This document shows positions 44,150 to 55,497 of a stretch of DNA of 64,000 bases, one piece after another (positions within the stretch are counted from its first letter, which is position 1; the number at the start of each line of letters is the position of its first letter). Origin of the DNA: Phycisphaeraceae bacterium (GTDB taxonomy: Bacteria; Planctomycetota; Phycisphaerae; Phycisphaerales; UBA1924); NCBI GenBank assembly GCA_020639135.1, contig JACKHE010000002.1:1-64000 (forward strand). Direction: 5' to 3'. A program made the translations under genes and the position numbers. Under the pieces are notes generated by a model, which worked only from the letters and a program-made list of their open reading frames with translations, was not told where the DNA came from and made no database searches.

Positions 44150-45420
44150 GCCCCGTCGCTCAGGCTCAGGATGACCGAGAGCAGGGTGTTGATCCCGTCG
44201 GCGCACTGCTTCGGCGTGGACAGCTCGCGCGGGCTGTGGCTGATCCCGTCGTTGAGCCCCGGGACAAAGATCATCGCCGCCGGGCACACCGACGCCCACT
44301 CCTGCGCATCGTGCCCGGCGCCCGCGAGGATCCGGCGGTTCCGCAGCCCCCGGGCGTTCGCGGCGGCCTCGATCGCGTCCTGGACGGCAAGGTTGAACAC
44401 CACCGCCGGCGTGCGCGCGGTCTGCACAGAGTCGATCGTCACGCCCAGCTCCGACGCGATCTCGCGCTGGAACGCGTCGAGGTCCGACTCGGCACGCCGC
44501 ATCATCGAATCGTCGGGGTTGCGCAGGTCCACCGTAGCGATGACCCGGCCCGGGATCACGTTGACCATGCCCGGCTCGGGGTGGATCACCCCCATCGTCG
44601 CGCGCATCTCGGCGCCGTATTCGCCCGAGGCGCACATCTCGTGGATCCGGCAGTTGATCCTCGCCGCGGCCAGCCCGGCGTCCCTGCGGAACTTCATGGG
44701 CGTGGCGCCGGCGTGCGCACTGGCGCCGGTGATCGTCAGCCGCCGCCACGAGATTCCCTGCACCCCGGTCACGACGCCCAGGTCGTACGCCTCGTGGATG
44801 AGCGTCGGGCCCTGCTCGACGTGGCACTCGACATACGCATGGGGCCGGCGCCTGCCCACGGGTTCATCCCCGAGGAAGCCGATCGATTCCAGCTCGTCCC
44901 GCACGCGCCTGCCGCCCTCGTCGGTCAGCGCGTAGGCCTGCTCCAGCGGGATGCGCCCCGCCGCGACGGCGCTGCCGAGCATGTCGGTCCCGAAGCGGCA
45001 GCCCTCCTCGTCGGTGAAGAACGCGATCGTCAGGGGACGACGCGTCGTCACGCCGTGGTCGTTGAGCGTTCGGACGACCTCGAGCGCCCCCAGCACGCCC
45101 AGCGCGCCGTCGAACCTGCCGCCGGTGGGGACGGAGTCGATGTGCGAGCCGCTCATGACAGGCGCGAGGCCGCCATCCAGACCGTCACGATCCGCGTACG
45201 TGTTGCCGATCGCGTCCACCCTGACGCGCAGCCCTGCCTCCTCGAACCAGCGTTTCACCAGCCGGCGGCCGTTGCCGTCCTCGGGGGAGAGCGCCAGCCG
45301 GCGCACGCCCATCACGTCGGCCCCCTCGTCGTGGTACGCGCCGATCGCCCCCAGCTCCTCGATGGAGGCCATCAGGCGGTCGGTGTTGATCTCCAGTTTC
45401 GCGCGCGCGTCGGTTGTCAC
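44146..45420 (-). CDS. M20-family carbamoylase/allantoate amidohydrolase-like zinc hydrolase
   Basis: The 424-residue product starts with GTG, overlapping the upstream stop as GTGA. Metal-ligand motifs are GSHIDSVPTGGRFDG (His and bridging Asp), FTDEEGCRFG (Glu), HVEQGP (His) and the C-terminal ISHSP (His). This matches the hydantoinase/carbamoylase branch (N-carbamoyl-L-amino acid hydrolase, allantoate amidohydrolase, ureidoglycine hydrolases). The dimerisation domain lies at residues about 215-330. In this operon it probably removes a carbamoyl or ureido group produced after ring opening. Confidence 0.88.
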   Translation of the reverse strand: MTTDARAKLEINTDRLMASIEELGAIGAYHDEGADVMGVRRLALSPEDGNGRRLVKRWFEEAGLRVRVDAIGNTYADRDGLDGGLAPVMSGSHIDSVPTGGRFDGALGVLGALEVVRTLNDHGVTTRRPLTIAFFTDEEGCRFGTDMLGSAVAAGRIPLEQAYALTDEGGRRVRDELESIGFLGDEPVGRRRPHAYVECHVEQGPTLIHEAYDLGVVTGVQGISWRRLTITGASAHAGATPMKFRRDAGLAAARINCRIHEMCASGEYGAEMRATMGVIHPEPGMVNVIPGRVIATVDLRNPDDSMMRRAESDLDAFQREIASELGVTIDSVQTARTPAVVFNLAVQDAIEAAANARGLRNRRILAGAGHDAQEWASVCPAAMIFVPGLNDGISHSPRELSTPKQCADGINTLLSVILSLSDGA

Positions 45421-46679
45421 AGCTTCTCCCACAGCCGCGCCGCCTGCTCGCGACAGTTGGCCAGCGCGGATTCCTCGTCGATCAGCGTGCAGCGCCCGCG
45501 GTCGAGCGCGAGCCTCCCCCCGGCGATCACGGACTCGACATGCGCCCGGCTGACGCCGTACATCAGGTGCGCCGGCCAGTTCTCCGCGGTGATCGGGGTG
45601 GGGGGGTTGTAGTCGAGGATCACGAGGTTGTTCCCGGCGTCGCCCTCGAAGCCATTGGACGCGAGGTATTCGTGCACGGCCCGGAGGCGGTCGTACGCCG
45701 CCCTGGGCGACATCCCGCCCTCCTCGCGCTGCGCCATCAGGAACGCCGCACGCGCGGCGCCCAGCGCGTCGGAGTGCATCCCGTCGGTCCCGATCATCGT
45801 CCGATCGGGGAAGGCGCCCGCGTCGAGCGCGCCGACGGCGTTGTTCTGGTTCGACTCCGACTGCTGCGACACCCACGCGGCGGAATCGGCGATGATCGCG
45901 CGCTCGTCGTCGTCCAGGTGGATGCAGTGCGCGAGGACCGTCTCGGTCGGCTCGAGGACCCCTGCGGCGTGCAGCCGCTCGACGACCCGGCAGTTGTGGT
46001 TGTCCTGGCAGAACTCCTGGTCGATCTCGTCCTCGGCGACGTGGATGTGCAGGCCGGTTCCGAACTCCCGCGCCATCTCGACGGCCGCGGTCAGCAGGGC
46101 TGTCGAGACGGTGAACGAGGCGTGCAGGCCGACCAGCCCCTGGTGGGACTCGAGGTACGCCCCGGTCTCCCGCAGACCCGCGTCGCGCCGGTCGGGCCCG
46201 TCGCGGTCGCTCAGCTCGTAACAGAGCAGGTGGCCCAACCCGGCGCCGTCGAGAACCTCCGCGATCGCGTGCAGCGAACCCTCGGCGCAGTTGGGCGAGG
46301 CGTGGTGGTCGATGATGAACGTCACGCCGCTCCTGAGGGCATCGATCGCCACGGCCTGCGCGCAGGCGCGGACCATGTCGATGTCCAGGGCCTTGTCGAG
46401 ACGCCACCAGATCAGCTGGAGGATCTCGAGGAAGTTCTCGGGAGGGCGCGGCGGCGCTGGCATGCCACGCGCCAGCGCCGAGTAGATGTGGTGGTGCGCG
46501 ATCGCGAACGAGGGCGTGACGATCCTCCCCGCACAGTCGATCACGTCGGCGCCGCCCGGCGTCTGCCCGACGAACTCGATCCCGCCCTTGGGCTTATCGC
46601 TGACGAGGATCGTCCCCGTGCGCATCGACGAGCAGGCACGGTCGATGTAGGTCGCGTTGGTCAGGGCGATGGGCGGCAT
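45417..46679 (-). CDS. ssnA: SsnA-like metal-dependent amidohydrolase
   Basis: The 420-residue product is an amidohydrolase-superfamily enzyme. It has a HxH-type metal site (AHHHIYSA, about residue 60), further histidines in LHIHVAEDE and LAHCIHL, and the catalytic Asp in IGTDGMHSD. The block NFLEILQLIWWRLDKALD is characteristic of SsnA, a putative deaminase or aminohydrolase found beside selenium-dependent molybdenum hydroxylases. Chlorohydrolase or guanine deaminase-like enzymes are the alternative. It starts directly after the dehydrogenase stop codon, which supports joint function. Confidence 0.82.
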   Translation of the reverse strand: MPPIALTNATYIDRACSSMRTGTILVSDKPKGGIEFVGQTPGGADVIDCAGRIVTPSFAIAHHHIYSALARGMPAPPRPPENFLEILQLIWWRLDKALDIDMVRACAQAVAIDALRSGVTFIIDHHASPNCAEGSLHAIAEVLDGAGLGHLLCYELSDRDGPDRRDAGLRETGAYLESHQGLVGLHASFTVSTALLTAAVEMAREFGTGLHIHVAEDEIDQEFCQDNHNCRVVERLHAAGVLEPTETVLAHCIHLDDDERAIIADSAAWVSQQSESNQNNAVGALDAGAFPDRTMIGTDGMHSDALGAARAAFLMAQREEGGMSPRAAYDRLRAVHEYLASNGFEGDAGNNLVILDYNPPTPITAENWPAHLMYGVSRAHVESVIAGGRLALDRGRCTLIDEESALANCREQAARLWEKL

Positions 46680-49294
<2,615 letters not shown>

Positions 49295-49298
<4 letters not shown>

Positions 49299-50752
49299 GC
49301 CGAGGCCACCTTCGCGTTGAAGACCTCGATCTCCCGGTCCCATTCCTCGGCCTGCGCGTACATCTGCGCCCAGAACCCGGGGTCCCACAGCCTGCGGAGG
49401 TCCTCGACGTCGCGCTGCTGCTGCTCGACCCAGGTGAAGTACTTGAGGTTGTGGATCGCCTCCCGGTCGTCGAGCGTGAGCTCCTTGCAGTGGTCGGGCT
49501 TGCAGCCCTCGAGCCAGGCGCCGAAGTGCCGGGCGGCGGCGGTCGTGTCGTAGGCGCCCTGCTCGGCGCGCTCCTCCTCGATCCGGCTGGCGTAGAGGTC
49601 CATCGAGTCGGTCATGGGGAACGCGACGACGTCGCGCGGGCCCAGGCCGAACAGCCTGGCCGCTTTGATCGAGGCGACGAGATTGCAGATGCCGGAGATG
49701 CCCAGCAGGTCGAGCCGCCCGATCGTCGCGTCGTCAACGCCCATCGTCGAGAGGAGATCCCGGCCGGCGTCCTCGTTGAAGCAGCGCATGAGGTCGATGC
49801 ACTGCTGGTCGTCGATGGCGACGACGGCGTCGGTGGCGCGGACGTTGTGGATCCAGGGGACGTGCTTGTCGCCGATGCCCTCGATGCGGTGCTCGCCGAA
49901 GCCGTTGCGCAGCAGCGTCGGGCACTGCAGCGCCTCGACGGCGACGGTGCGCATCGACGGGGCGATCGTCTTGAGGTAATCCCCGGCGGCGATGGTCCCG
50001 GCCGATCCAGTGGCGCTGACGAAGGCGGCGAGGCGGTCGCCGGGACCGGCGACGGCGCGGAAGGCGTCCTCGAAGGCCGGGCCGGTCACGTTGTAGTGCC
50101 AGATCGGGTTCCCGAACTCCTCGAACTGGTTGAAGATGATGCACTCCGGTCGCGTGCGCCTGATGTCCCAGCAGGCGTCGTAGATCTCCTTGACGTTCGA
50201 TTCGGAGCCGGGCGTGGCGATGATCTCGGCGCCGATGTCGCGGAGCCACTCGAACCGCTCGCGGCTCATCCCCTCGGGGAGGATCGCCACAGCCTCGCAC
50301 CCGAGCAGGGCGCAGTCGAAGGCGCCGCCCCGGCAGAAGTTGCCGGTCGAGGGCCAGACGGCCTTGTGGTGGAGCGGGTCGAATCCCCCGGTGATGAGGC
50401 GCGGGATCAGGCAGCCGAAGCCGGCGCCGACCTTGTGCGCCCCGGTGGGGAACCACTTGCCGACGAGCCCGACGAGCCGGGCCTCGACGCCGGTCAGGGA
50501 CGGGGGGAACTCGACCCAGTTGCCCCTGTGGAACCCGCCCCCGGTCTCGACCGGCTCGTTCTTCCAGGTGATGCGGAAGAGGTTGATCGGATCGACATCC
50601 CACAGGCCCACGCCCTTGAGCCTGTCGCGGATCTCGCCCGGGATCAGCGACGGGTCCCGCATCTGGGCGAAAGTGGGGATGACGATGCCGCGCTCGCGGC
50701 ATCGGGCGACGGCGTGGTCGAGGGCGGCGGCGTTGGGGGCGGTGGTCGTCAT
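49295..50752 (-). CDS. PLP-dependent fold type II lyase/synthase-like enzyme
   Basis: The 485-residue product is related to the cysteine synthase/threonine dehydratase group. The probable Schiff-base lysine is in PTGAHKVGAGF (about residue 105). The phosphate-site Asn is in WPSTGNFCRGGAFD, and a Gly-rich loop ATGSAGTIAAGD follows (about residue 245). Purine-degrading gene clusters with ssnA and Se-dependent XDH often include a diaminopropionate ammonia-lyase (YgeX); this protein may have an analogous role but is longer, so I do not assign it. It is the first gene of the five-gene operon. Confidence 0.8.
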
Positions 50753-50787
50753 GTGGTGGGGGGGCTTTGGGGGATGTCGAAGCGGGG

Positions 50788-50796
50788 ATTGTAGCA
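50788..50796 (-). promoter_or_regulatory. Extended -10 promoter of the heterocycle-catabolism operon
   Basis: On the minus strand TGCTACAAT (TG-C-TACAAT) matches an extended -10. It lies 36 bases before the PLP enzyme start and predicts a leader of about 30 bases. No clear -35 is present. Confidence 0.6.
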
Positions 50797-50892
50797 AACC
50801 AGCGGCGATCTCCCGGCGGTTTTTGTGCTCATCGGCGGGGTTGATCCGGGAGGCGACAGCCCGGCGCATCGGGCGTTTTCCGCAGCCGGCGC

Positions 50893-50898
50893 TATACT
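50893..50898 (+). promoter_or_regulatory. -10 element of the alaS promoter
   Basis: TATACT lies 50 bases before the alaS ATG and faces away from the promoter of the divergent operon. A good -35 is not visible. The predicted leader is about 45 bases. Confidence 0.45.
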
Positions 50899-50948
50899 CG
50901 CTGTCCACGACGGCTCCCGCCTTCCCAGCCCGCAACTCCGGACCACCA

Positions 50949-53900
50949 ATGACCGCCGCGACCCCCCAACCGACGCTCTCGACCACCCCCCCGACGACCG
51001 CCGAGGTGCGCCGGCAGTTCATCGACTACTTCGTCCGGAAGCAGGGGCACACCTTCGTCCCCTCGTCGCCGGTCGTGCCCCACGACGACCCGACGCTGCT
51101 CTTCACCAACGCCGGGATGAACCAGTTCAAGCCGATCTTTCTGGGCGACCTCGCCCCGGGCGACAAGCGGGCGGGCTGGACGAGGGCCGTCAACACCCAG
51201 AAGTGCATCCGCGCCGGCGGCAAGCACAACGACCTCGACGACGTCGGCAAGGACACGTATCACCACACCTTCTTCGAGATGCTCGGCAACTGGTCCTTCG
51301 GCGACTACTTCAAGAAGGAGGCGATCGAGTGGGCGTGGGACCTGCTCGTCAACGTCTGGGGCCTCGACCCGGGGCGGTGCTACGCGACGTACTTCGGGGG
51401 CGACGAGGCGCTGGGGCTCGACCCCGACACCGAGGCGAGGGACCTGTGGCTCAAGCTGCTCCCCGAGTCGCGCGTCATGCCCTTCGGCGTCAAGGACAAC
51501 TTCTGGGAGATGGGCGACACCGGCCCCTGCGGCCCCTGCTCCGAGATCCACTACGACAGCAGGCCCGACGAGGAGCGAGCCGCGAAGGACGGCGCCGCGC
51601 TCGTGAACATGGACGACCCGGACCTCATCGAGATCTGGAACCTCGTCTTCATCCAGTACAACCGCAGCGCGTCGGGCCTGGCGCCGCTGCCGGCCAGGCA
51701 CGTCGACACCGGCATGGGCCTGGAGCGCATCGCGCGGGTGCTCCAGGGCAAGCGGTCGAACTACGACACCGACGCCTTCACCCCGATCTTCGAGGCGATC
51801 CGGCGCATCACCAACGCTCCGGCGTACACCGGGATCCTCGAGGACCACAAGGACATCGCCTACCGCGTCGTCGCCGACCACATCCGGACGCTCGTCTTCG
51901 CGATCACCGACGGCGCCGTCCCCGACAACGCGGGGCGGGGTTCGGTGCTGCGCAGCGTCCTGCGCAGAGCGGCGCGCATGGGCCGGCAGTACCTGAACAC
52001 GACGGAGCCCTTCCTCTACAAGCTCGTCCCGGCGGTGGTGGAGTTGATGGGGGAGGCGTTCCCGGAACTGCGGAAGGATCCGGGGCGTGTGGCGGACGTG
52101 ATCCGGGGGGAGGAAGAGAGCTTCGGGAGGACGATTGGCGAGGGGCTGTACCGATTCATCGAATCAGTACTTCGTGCTTTTGAACATACCAAAGTAAAAC
52201 AATCAGCACTGCCTGATTACTGTTCAAGCGCTTCAGTTCTGACTGATATTGCTCGGGGTTCCATAAGAATCATTGGGGTTGATGACAAGGGCGCAGAATA
52301 TCCACTTGACTCATTTGGGATAGACGGTCCTCATACTGAGGGATATATAGAGAAAAACTTCGAACATCGACCTCAAATCTTGCCTACTGACGCCTTCAAA
52401 CTCCACGATACCTACGGCTTCCCCATCGACCTCACACGCGTCATGGCCGAGGAGCGGGGGCTCACCGTCGATGTCGAGGGCTTCGAGCGGCTCATGGAAG
52501 AGGCCCGGGAGACCGCTCGCGCAGGCGGCAAGGGATGTGACACACCTCCCGCGCTCGTCATGGATGCCACGGCCATCGGCCACTGCAAGAACCTCGGTGT
52601 GCAGCCCACCCACGACGACGCGAAGTTCGAGAACAAGCGCCTGATGACCGCGACGGTGCGCGCGATCTGGAACGGCCGCGACTTCGACGAGAACGCCGAG
52701 GCCGGCGCCGTCAACAACGCCGCCCGGTTCAGTGTGATCCTTGACAGGACGAGCTTCTTCGCGGAGATGGGCGGACAGGTCGGCGACATGGGGCGCCTGC
52801 GCGTCGTGCGCGAGTCGAAATCGAACGCGCGCGACTCGAACCACGGCGGGGAGTTCGAGGTCCTCGACACCAGGGCCTACGGCGGCTTCGTCACGCACTT
52901 CGGCCGCGTGCGCAAGGGCGAGATCCGCGTCGGCGACACCGTCGAGATCGTCCTCGACACGCAGCGCCGCGACCAGATCCGCGCCAACCACACGGCGACG
53001 CACTTGCTCAACCTCGCGATCCGCGACGCGGCCGGCGAGGGCCACGACCAGAAGGGCTCGCTCGTCGCGCCGGATCACCTGCGGTTTGACTTCAGCGCGA
53101 ACGAGCCCCTCAACGACGACCAGGTCCGCGGCATCGAGATCATCGTGCGCGACGCGATCGCGCGGGACCTGCCGGTCTATGCCGAGACGGCACCGCTGGA
53201 ACTCGCGAAACAGGTCAACGGCCTCCGCGCCGTTTTCGGCGAGGTCTACCCCGACCCGGTGCGCGTCGTGTCGGTCGGCGTCCCCATCGCGGACCTGCTG
53301 AGCGATGCCGGCAGCGCGAAGTGGAAGGCGACCTCCGTCGAGTTCTGCGGCGGGACGCACCTGGACTCGACCGCCGGCGCGAAGATGTTCGCGATCACCG
53401 AGGAGACTTCCGTCGCCAAGGGGGTGCGTCGCATCGAGGCGCTGACCGGCGATCGCGCCGAGGCGGCGATCCAGGCCGGCGACATGCTCATCGACAAGGC
53501 CGAGGCCGCGGCAACGCTGCCCGACGATCAGCTCGCCGAGGCGGTGCGCGCCATCGGCGCCGAGGTGGACGCCGCGCATGTGCCGCTGGCGAAGAAGCGC
53601 GACGCTCGTTCGGCGCTGGAGAAGCTGGGCGAGCGCGTCAAGGCGCTGCGCAAGCAGGCGCAGGCGTCGGGGCGCGAGTCCTCGGTGGACGCCGCGCGCG
53701 AGCTGGCGGCGCAGGCGTCGGGCGCCGTGATCTGCGGCGTGATCCCGGCGGGCTCAGACCGCAACGCGCTGCTGGCGGCGCTGGACGTGCTCAAGTCGAA
53801 GCACGCCGGATCGGCGACGCTGCTGGCGAGCCCCGACGAGGAGGCCGGCAAGGTGACGATCGTCGCGGCCGTCCCGCAGGCGCTCATCGACAGGGGACTC

Positions 53901-54059
53901 AGGGCCGGCGACTGGGTGCGCGAGGCGTCCCAGGCGTGCGGCGGCAAGGGCGGCGGGCGCCCCGACTCGGCGCAGGGCGGCGGGACGGAGCCGGGCAAGG
54001 TGGGCGAAGCCATCGCCGCGGCGCAGGCGTACGCGATGTCCCGGCTTGGCCCCGGCTAA
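50949..54059 (+). CDS. alaS: Alanine--tRNA ligase with an AT-rich in-frame insertion
   Basis: The 1036-residue product is longer than the usual 870-900. The class II core is clear: PSSPVVPHDDPTLLFTNAGM, FFEMLGNWSFGDYFKKEA and GMGLERIARVLQG. Core and editing domains are joined through FKLHDTYGFPIDL. The editing domain has RTSFFAEMGGQ and its zinc site HTATH (about residue 682) plus CGGTH (about residue 800). The C-Ala domain ends with GGKGGGRPDSAQGGG. Residues about 405-482 come from a stretch of about 44% G+C (52163-52395) unlike the rest of the gene. The frame stays open and no motif is lost, so the gene looks functional. The frame is open far upstream, but the start at 50949 agrees with the family and lies after the -10. 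Confidence 0.95.
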   Translation: MTAATPQPTLSTTPPTTAEVRRQFIDYFVRKQGHTFVPSSPVVPHDDPTLLFTNAGMNQFKPIFLGDLAPGDKRAGWTRAVNTQKCIRAGGKHNDLDDVGKDTYHHTFFEMLGNWSFGDYFKKEAIEWAWDLLVNVWGLDPGRCYATYFGGDEALGLDPDTEARDLWLKLLPESRVMPFGVKDNFWEMGDTGPCGPCSEIHYDSRPDEERAAKDGAALVNMDDPDLIEIWNLVFIQYNRSASGLAPLPARHVDTGMGLERIARVLQGKRSNYDTDAFTPIFEAIRRITNAPAYTGILEDHKDIAYRVVADHIRTLVFAITDGAVPDNAGRGSVLRSVLRRAARMGRQYLNTTEPFLYKLVPAVVELMGEAFPELRKDPGRVADVIRGEEESFGRTIGEGLYRFIESVLRAFEHTKVKQSALPDYCSSASVLTDIARGSIRIIGVDDKGAEYPLDSFGIDGPHTEGYIEKNFEHRPQILPTDAFKLHDTYGFPIDLTRVMAEERGLTVDVEGFERLMEEARETARAGGKGCDTPPALVMDATAIGHCKNLGVQPTHDDAKFENKRLMTATVRAIWNGRDFDENAEAGAVNNAARFSVILDRTSFFAEMGGQVGDMGRLRVVRESKSNARDSNHGGEFEVLDTRAYGGFVTHFGRVRKGEIRVGDTVEIVLDTQRRDQIRANHTATHLLNLAIRDAAGEGHDQKGSLVAPDHLRFDFSANEPLNDDQVRGIEIIVRDAIARDLPVYAETAPLELAKQVNGLRAVFGEVYPDPVRVVSVGVPIADLLSDAGSAKWKATSVEFCGGTHLDSTAGAKMFAITEETSVAKGVRRIEALTGDRAEAAIQAGDMLIDKAEAAATLPDDQLAEAVRAIGAEVDAAHVPLAKKRDARSALEKLGERVKALRKQAQASGRESSVDAARELAAQASGAVICGVIPAGSDRNALLAALDVLKSKHAGSATLLASPDEEAGKVTIVAAVPQALIDRGLRAGDWVREASQACGGKGGGRPDSAQGGGTEPGKVGEAIAAAQAYAMSRLGPG
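52163..52395 (+). other. AT-rich in-frame segment inside alaS
   Basis: By hand count 52201-52380 has 79 G+C of 180 bases (44%), while 52081-52140 just upstream has 42 of 60 (70%). Codons such as ATA, TCA, AAA, CAA, GTA and AGA cluster here and are rare in neighbouring genes. The segment encodes about 75 residues between GEGLYRFIE and FKLHDTYGFP, where most bacterial AlaRS have about 15-25. The left edge carries a GATTC-ATC-GAATC palindrome (52153-52165), partly inside the GC-rich side. No intein, transposase or target-site repeat is seen. Confidence 0.8.
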
Positions 54060-54610
54060 TCCCGCTGCAGATCAAAGTGAGCGGTGAAGGCGAAGGCCTC
54101 GCCGTCCTCGTGCTCGCCCTCGACGTTGACGGTCAGCGCATCGCCCTGACGGGAATAGACCATCGAGGTCACCACGCGCTGTTCTTCGCTGGTCGCCTTG
54201 AACACGGCGCGGTGATCGCCGACTGATTCGAGCAGGAACTCCAGCGGATCTTCCTTTTCCCAGGGCTCGAGGGCGCCCGGGTGGAAGTGGCGGAATCGCA
54301 GCAGCACGCGGTCCGGATCGTCGCCCTCGCCGGGCTCCTGCCGGATCTCCAGCAGCTCGTACACGCCCGGCCCCCGGTCGGACCACAGGCGGAAGACGCC
54401 GAGCATGTGACCGGCGGCCGGCGCGGTCCAGCGCTCCTCGGCGTGGGAGCCGAAGAGCTCGCCCTGCCAGGTCCCGGCGATCCATCCAAGATCATCGATG
54501 GTCGGCGACGCAGCGAGGGAGGTCAGCGCCAGTGAGAAGGCCAGCAGACCCGCGCCCAGGCGCGGGAGCCGGCTCGCGCGGCGTCTCGAGATGGCGCATG
54601 AACCAGCCAC
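54056..54610 (-). CDS. DUF6265-like lipocalin-fold exported protein
   Basis: The 184-residue product is best started at a GTG (54610), four bases after the stop of the upstream gene, because no ATG lies before the signal peptide in this frame. The hydrophobic stretch LGAGLLAFSLALTSLAAS acts as a signal peptide. The body (DDLGWIAGTWQGELFGSHAEE and LRFRHFHPG in parts) matches the DUF6265 beta-barrel family. Function is unknown. The 3' end overlaps the alaS stop by four bases on the opposite strand. Confidence 0.7.
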   Translation of the reverse strand: MAGSCAISRRRASRLPRLGAGLLAFSLALTSLAASPTIDDLGWIAGTWQGELFGSHAEERWTAPAAGHMLGVFRLWSDRGPGVYELLEIRQEPGEGDDPDRVLLRFRHFHPGALEPWEKEDPLEFLLESVGDHRAVFKATSEEQRVVTSMVYSRQGDALTVNVEGEHEDGEAFAFTAHFDLQRD

Positions 54611-54614
54611 CGGC

Positions 54615-55475
54615 TCAGCGCAGCCTCTCCTGCGCCTCGACCAGCAGGTGGGCGCCGTTCTCCAGGCACTCCCCGGCCTCGTCGTAGTAGCCGTCGGCGG
54701 CGATGGACCAGGCGCGGTTGATCTGGCGCTCGGCGGCGGCGAAGCGGTCCATGAGCTCGGCGTAGCCCCCGAGGCCCAGTCGGCCAATGAGCGCGGGCCG
54801 GGCATCGACGAAGTCGGCGAGCTGCTTCTTCTGGAGGCTCCCGACGCGCTCGACGATCAGGTGCGTCCGCTCCCGCTCGCTCGTCAGCCTGGCGAGGTCC
54901 GAGCGGAGGCGGTCGATCTCGAGCCGCGTCTGCGCCAGCAAGCCCTCGGGGGAGTCGTGGTGCGACTCGTGCTCGACGCCGGCGTGGGCGGCGATCTCCT
55001 GTTTGGTGGCGGTGCGGACCATCATCGAGCCCGTGAAGAGCCCCAGCGCGCAGAGCCCGAAGACCCAGTTGTGTTTCCAGCGCGTCAGCGAGAAGGACTT
55101 GACGTTGACGTAGGAGACCTTGCGCGATTCGCCGCCAACCTCCAGGGTGTTGGACTTGATCTCGGCGACGGCCTCGGGGGTCAGCGGCTTGTCCGCGTCA
55201 ACGACGGCGTGGAGCGCCTCGGACTGGGCGAGGTAGTCCTGCGCGGTGATGGCGCCGGACTGGTACTGCGCCTTGAGATCGGCGACCTCCTCGTCGCTGG
55301 TGCGCGTGGCGCCGGCGGGGTTGTTGGAGATGAGGTACTCGGTCTGGCCGCTGTCGCTGACCCCGGTCTGCCAGGCGTTGTCGGGCATGCCGACGGGCGC
55401 GAGGTAGGAGGTCGCCGCGGCGAGGAGCCCCGCGAGGAGCGTGACGGTCATGAGCAGGTTGCCGATCAGTTTCAT
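54615..55475 (-). CDS. Membrane protein paired with OPT transporter
   Basis: The 286-residue product has a first membrane helix (residues about 5-26), a soluble region, a second helix (about 133-151, WVFGLCALGLFTGSMMV) and a C-terminal coiled coil (about 175-286) rich in Leu, Arg and Glu. I recognise no named family. It starts 22 bases after the OPT transporter gene and is likely to be co-transcribed; an accessory role in that transporter is a guess from position. Confidence 0.65.
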   Translation of the reverse strand: MKLIGNLLMTVTLLAGLLAAATSYLAPVGMPDNAWQTGVSDSGQTEYLISNNPAGATRTSDEEVADLKAQYQSGAITAQDYLAQSEALHAVVDADKPLTPEAVAEIKSNTLEVGGESRKVSYVNVKSFSLTRWKHNWVFGLCALGLFTGSMMVRTATKQEIAAHAGVEHESHHDSPEGLLAQTRLEIDRLRSDLARLTSERERTHLIVERVGSLQKKQLADFVDARPALIGRLGLGGYAELMDRFAAAERQINRAWSIAADGYYDEAGECLENGAHLLVEAQERLR

Positions 55476-55497
55476 GGTTTGGTCTCCTGGCGCTCGA

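Noticed and set aside
50190..50948. Upstream extension of the alaS reading frame by about 250 codons.
   Set aside because: The extra sequence is antisense to the PLP enzyme and does not match AlaRS. The ATG at 50949 follows a -10 element and gives the expected N-terminus.
52163..52395. Intein or frameshift as the explanation of the AT-rich alaS segment.
   Set aside because: At about 75 residues it is too short for an intein and lacks splicing motifs. The frame is intact on both sides, so no frameshift is needed.
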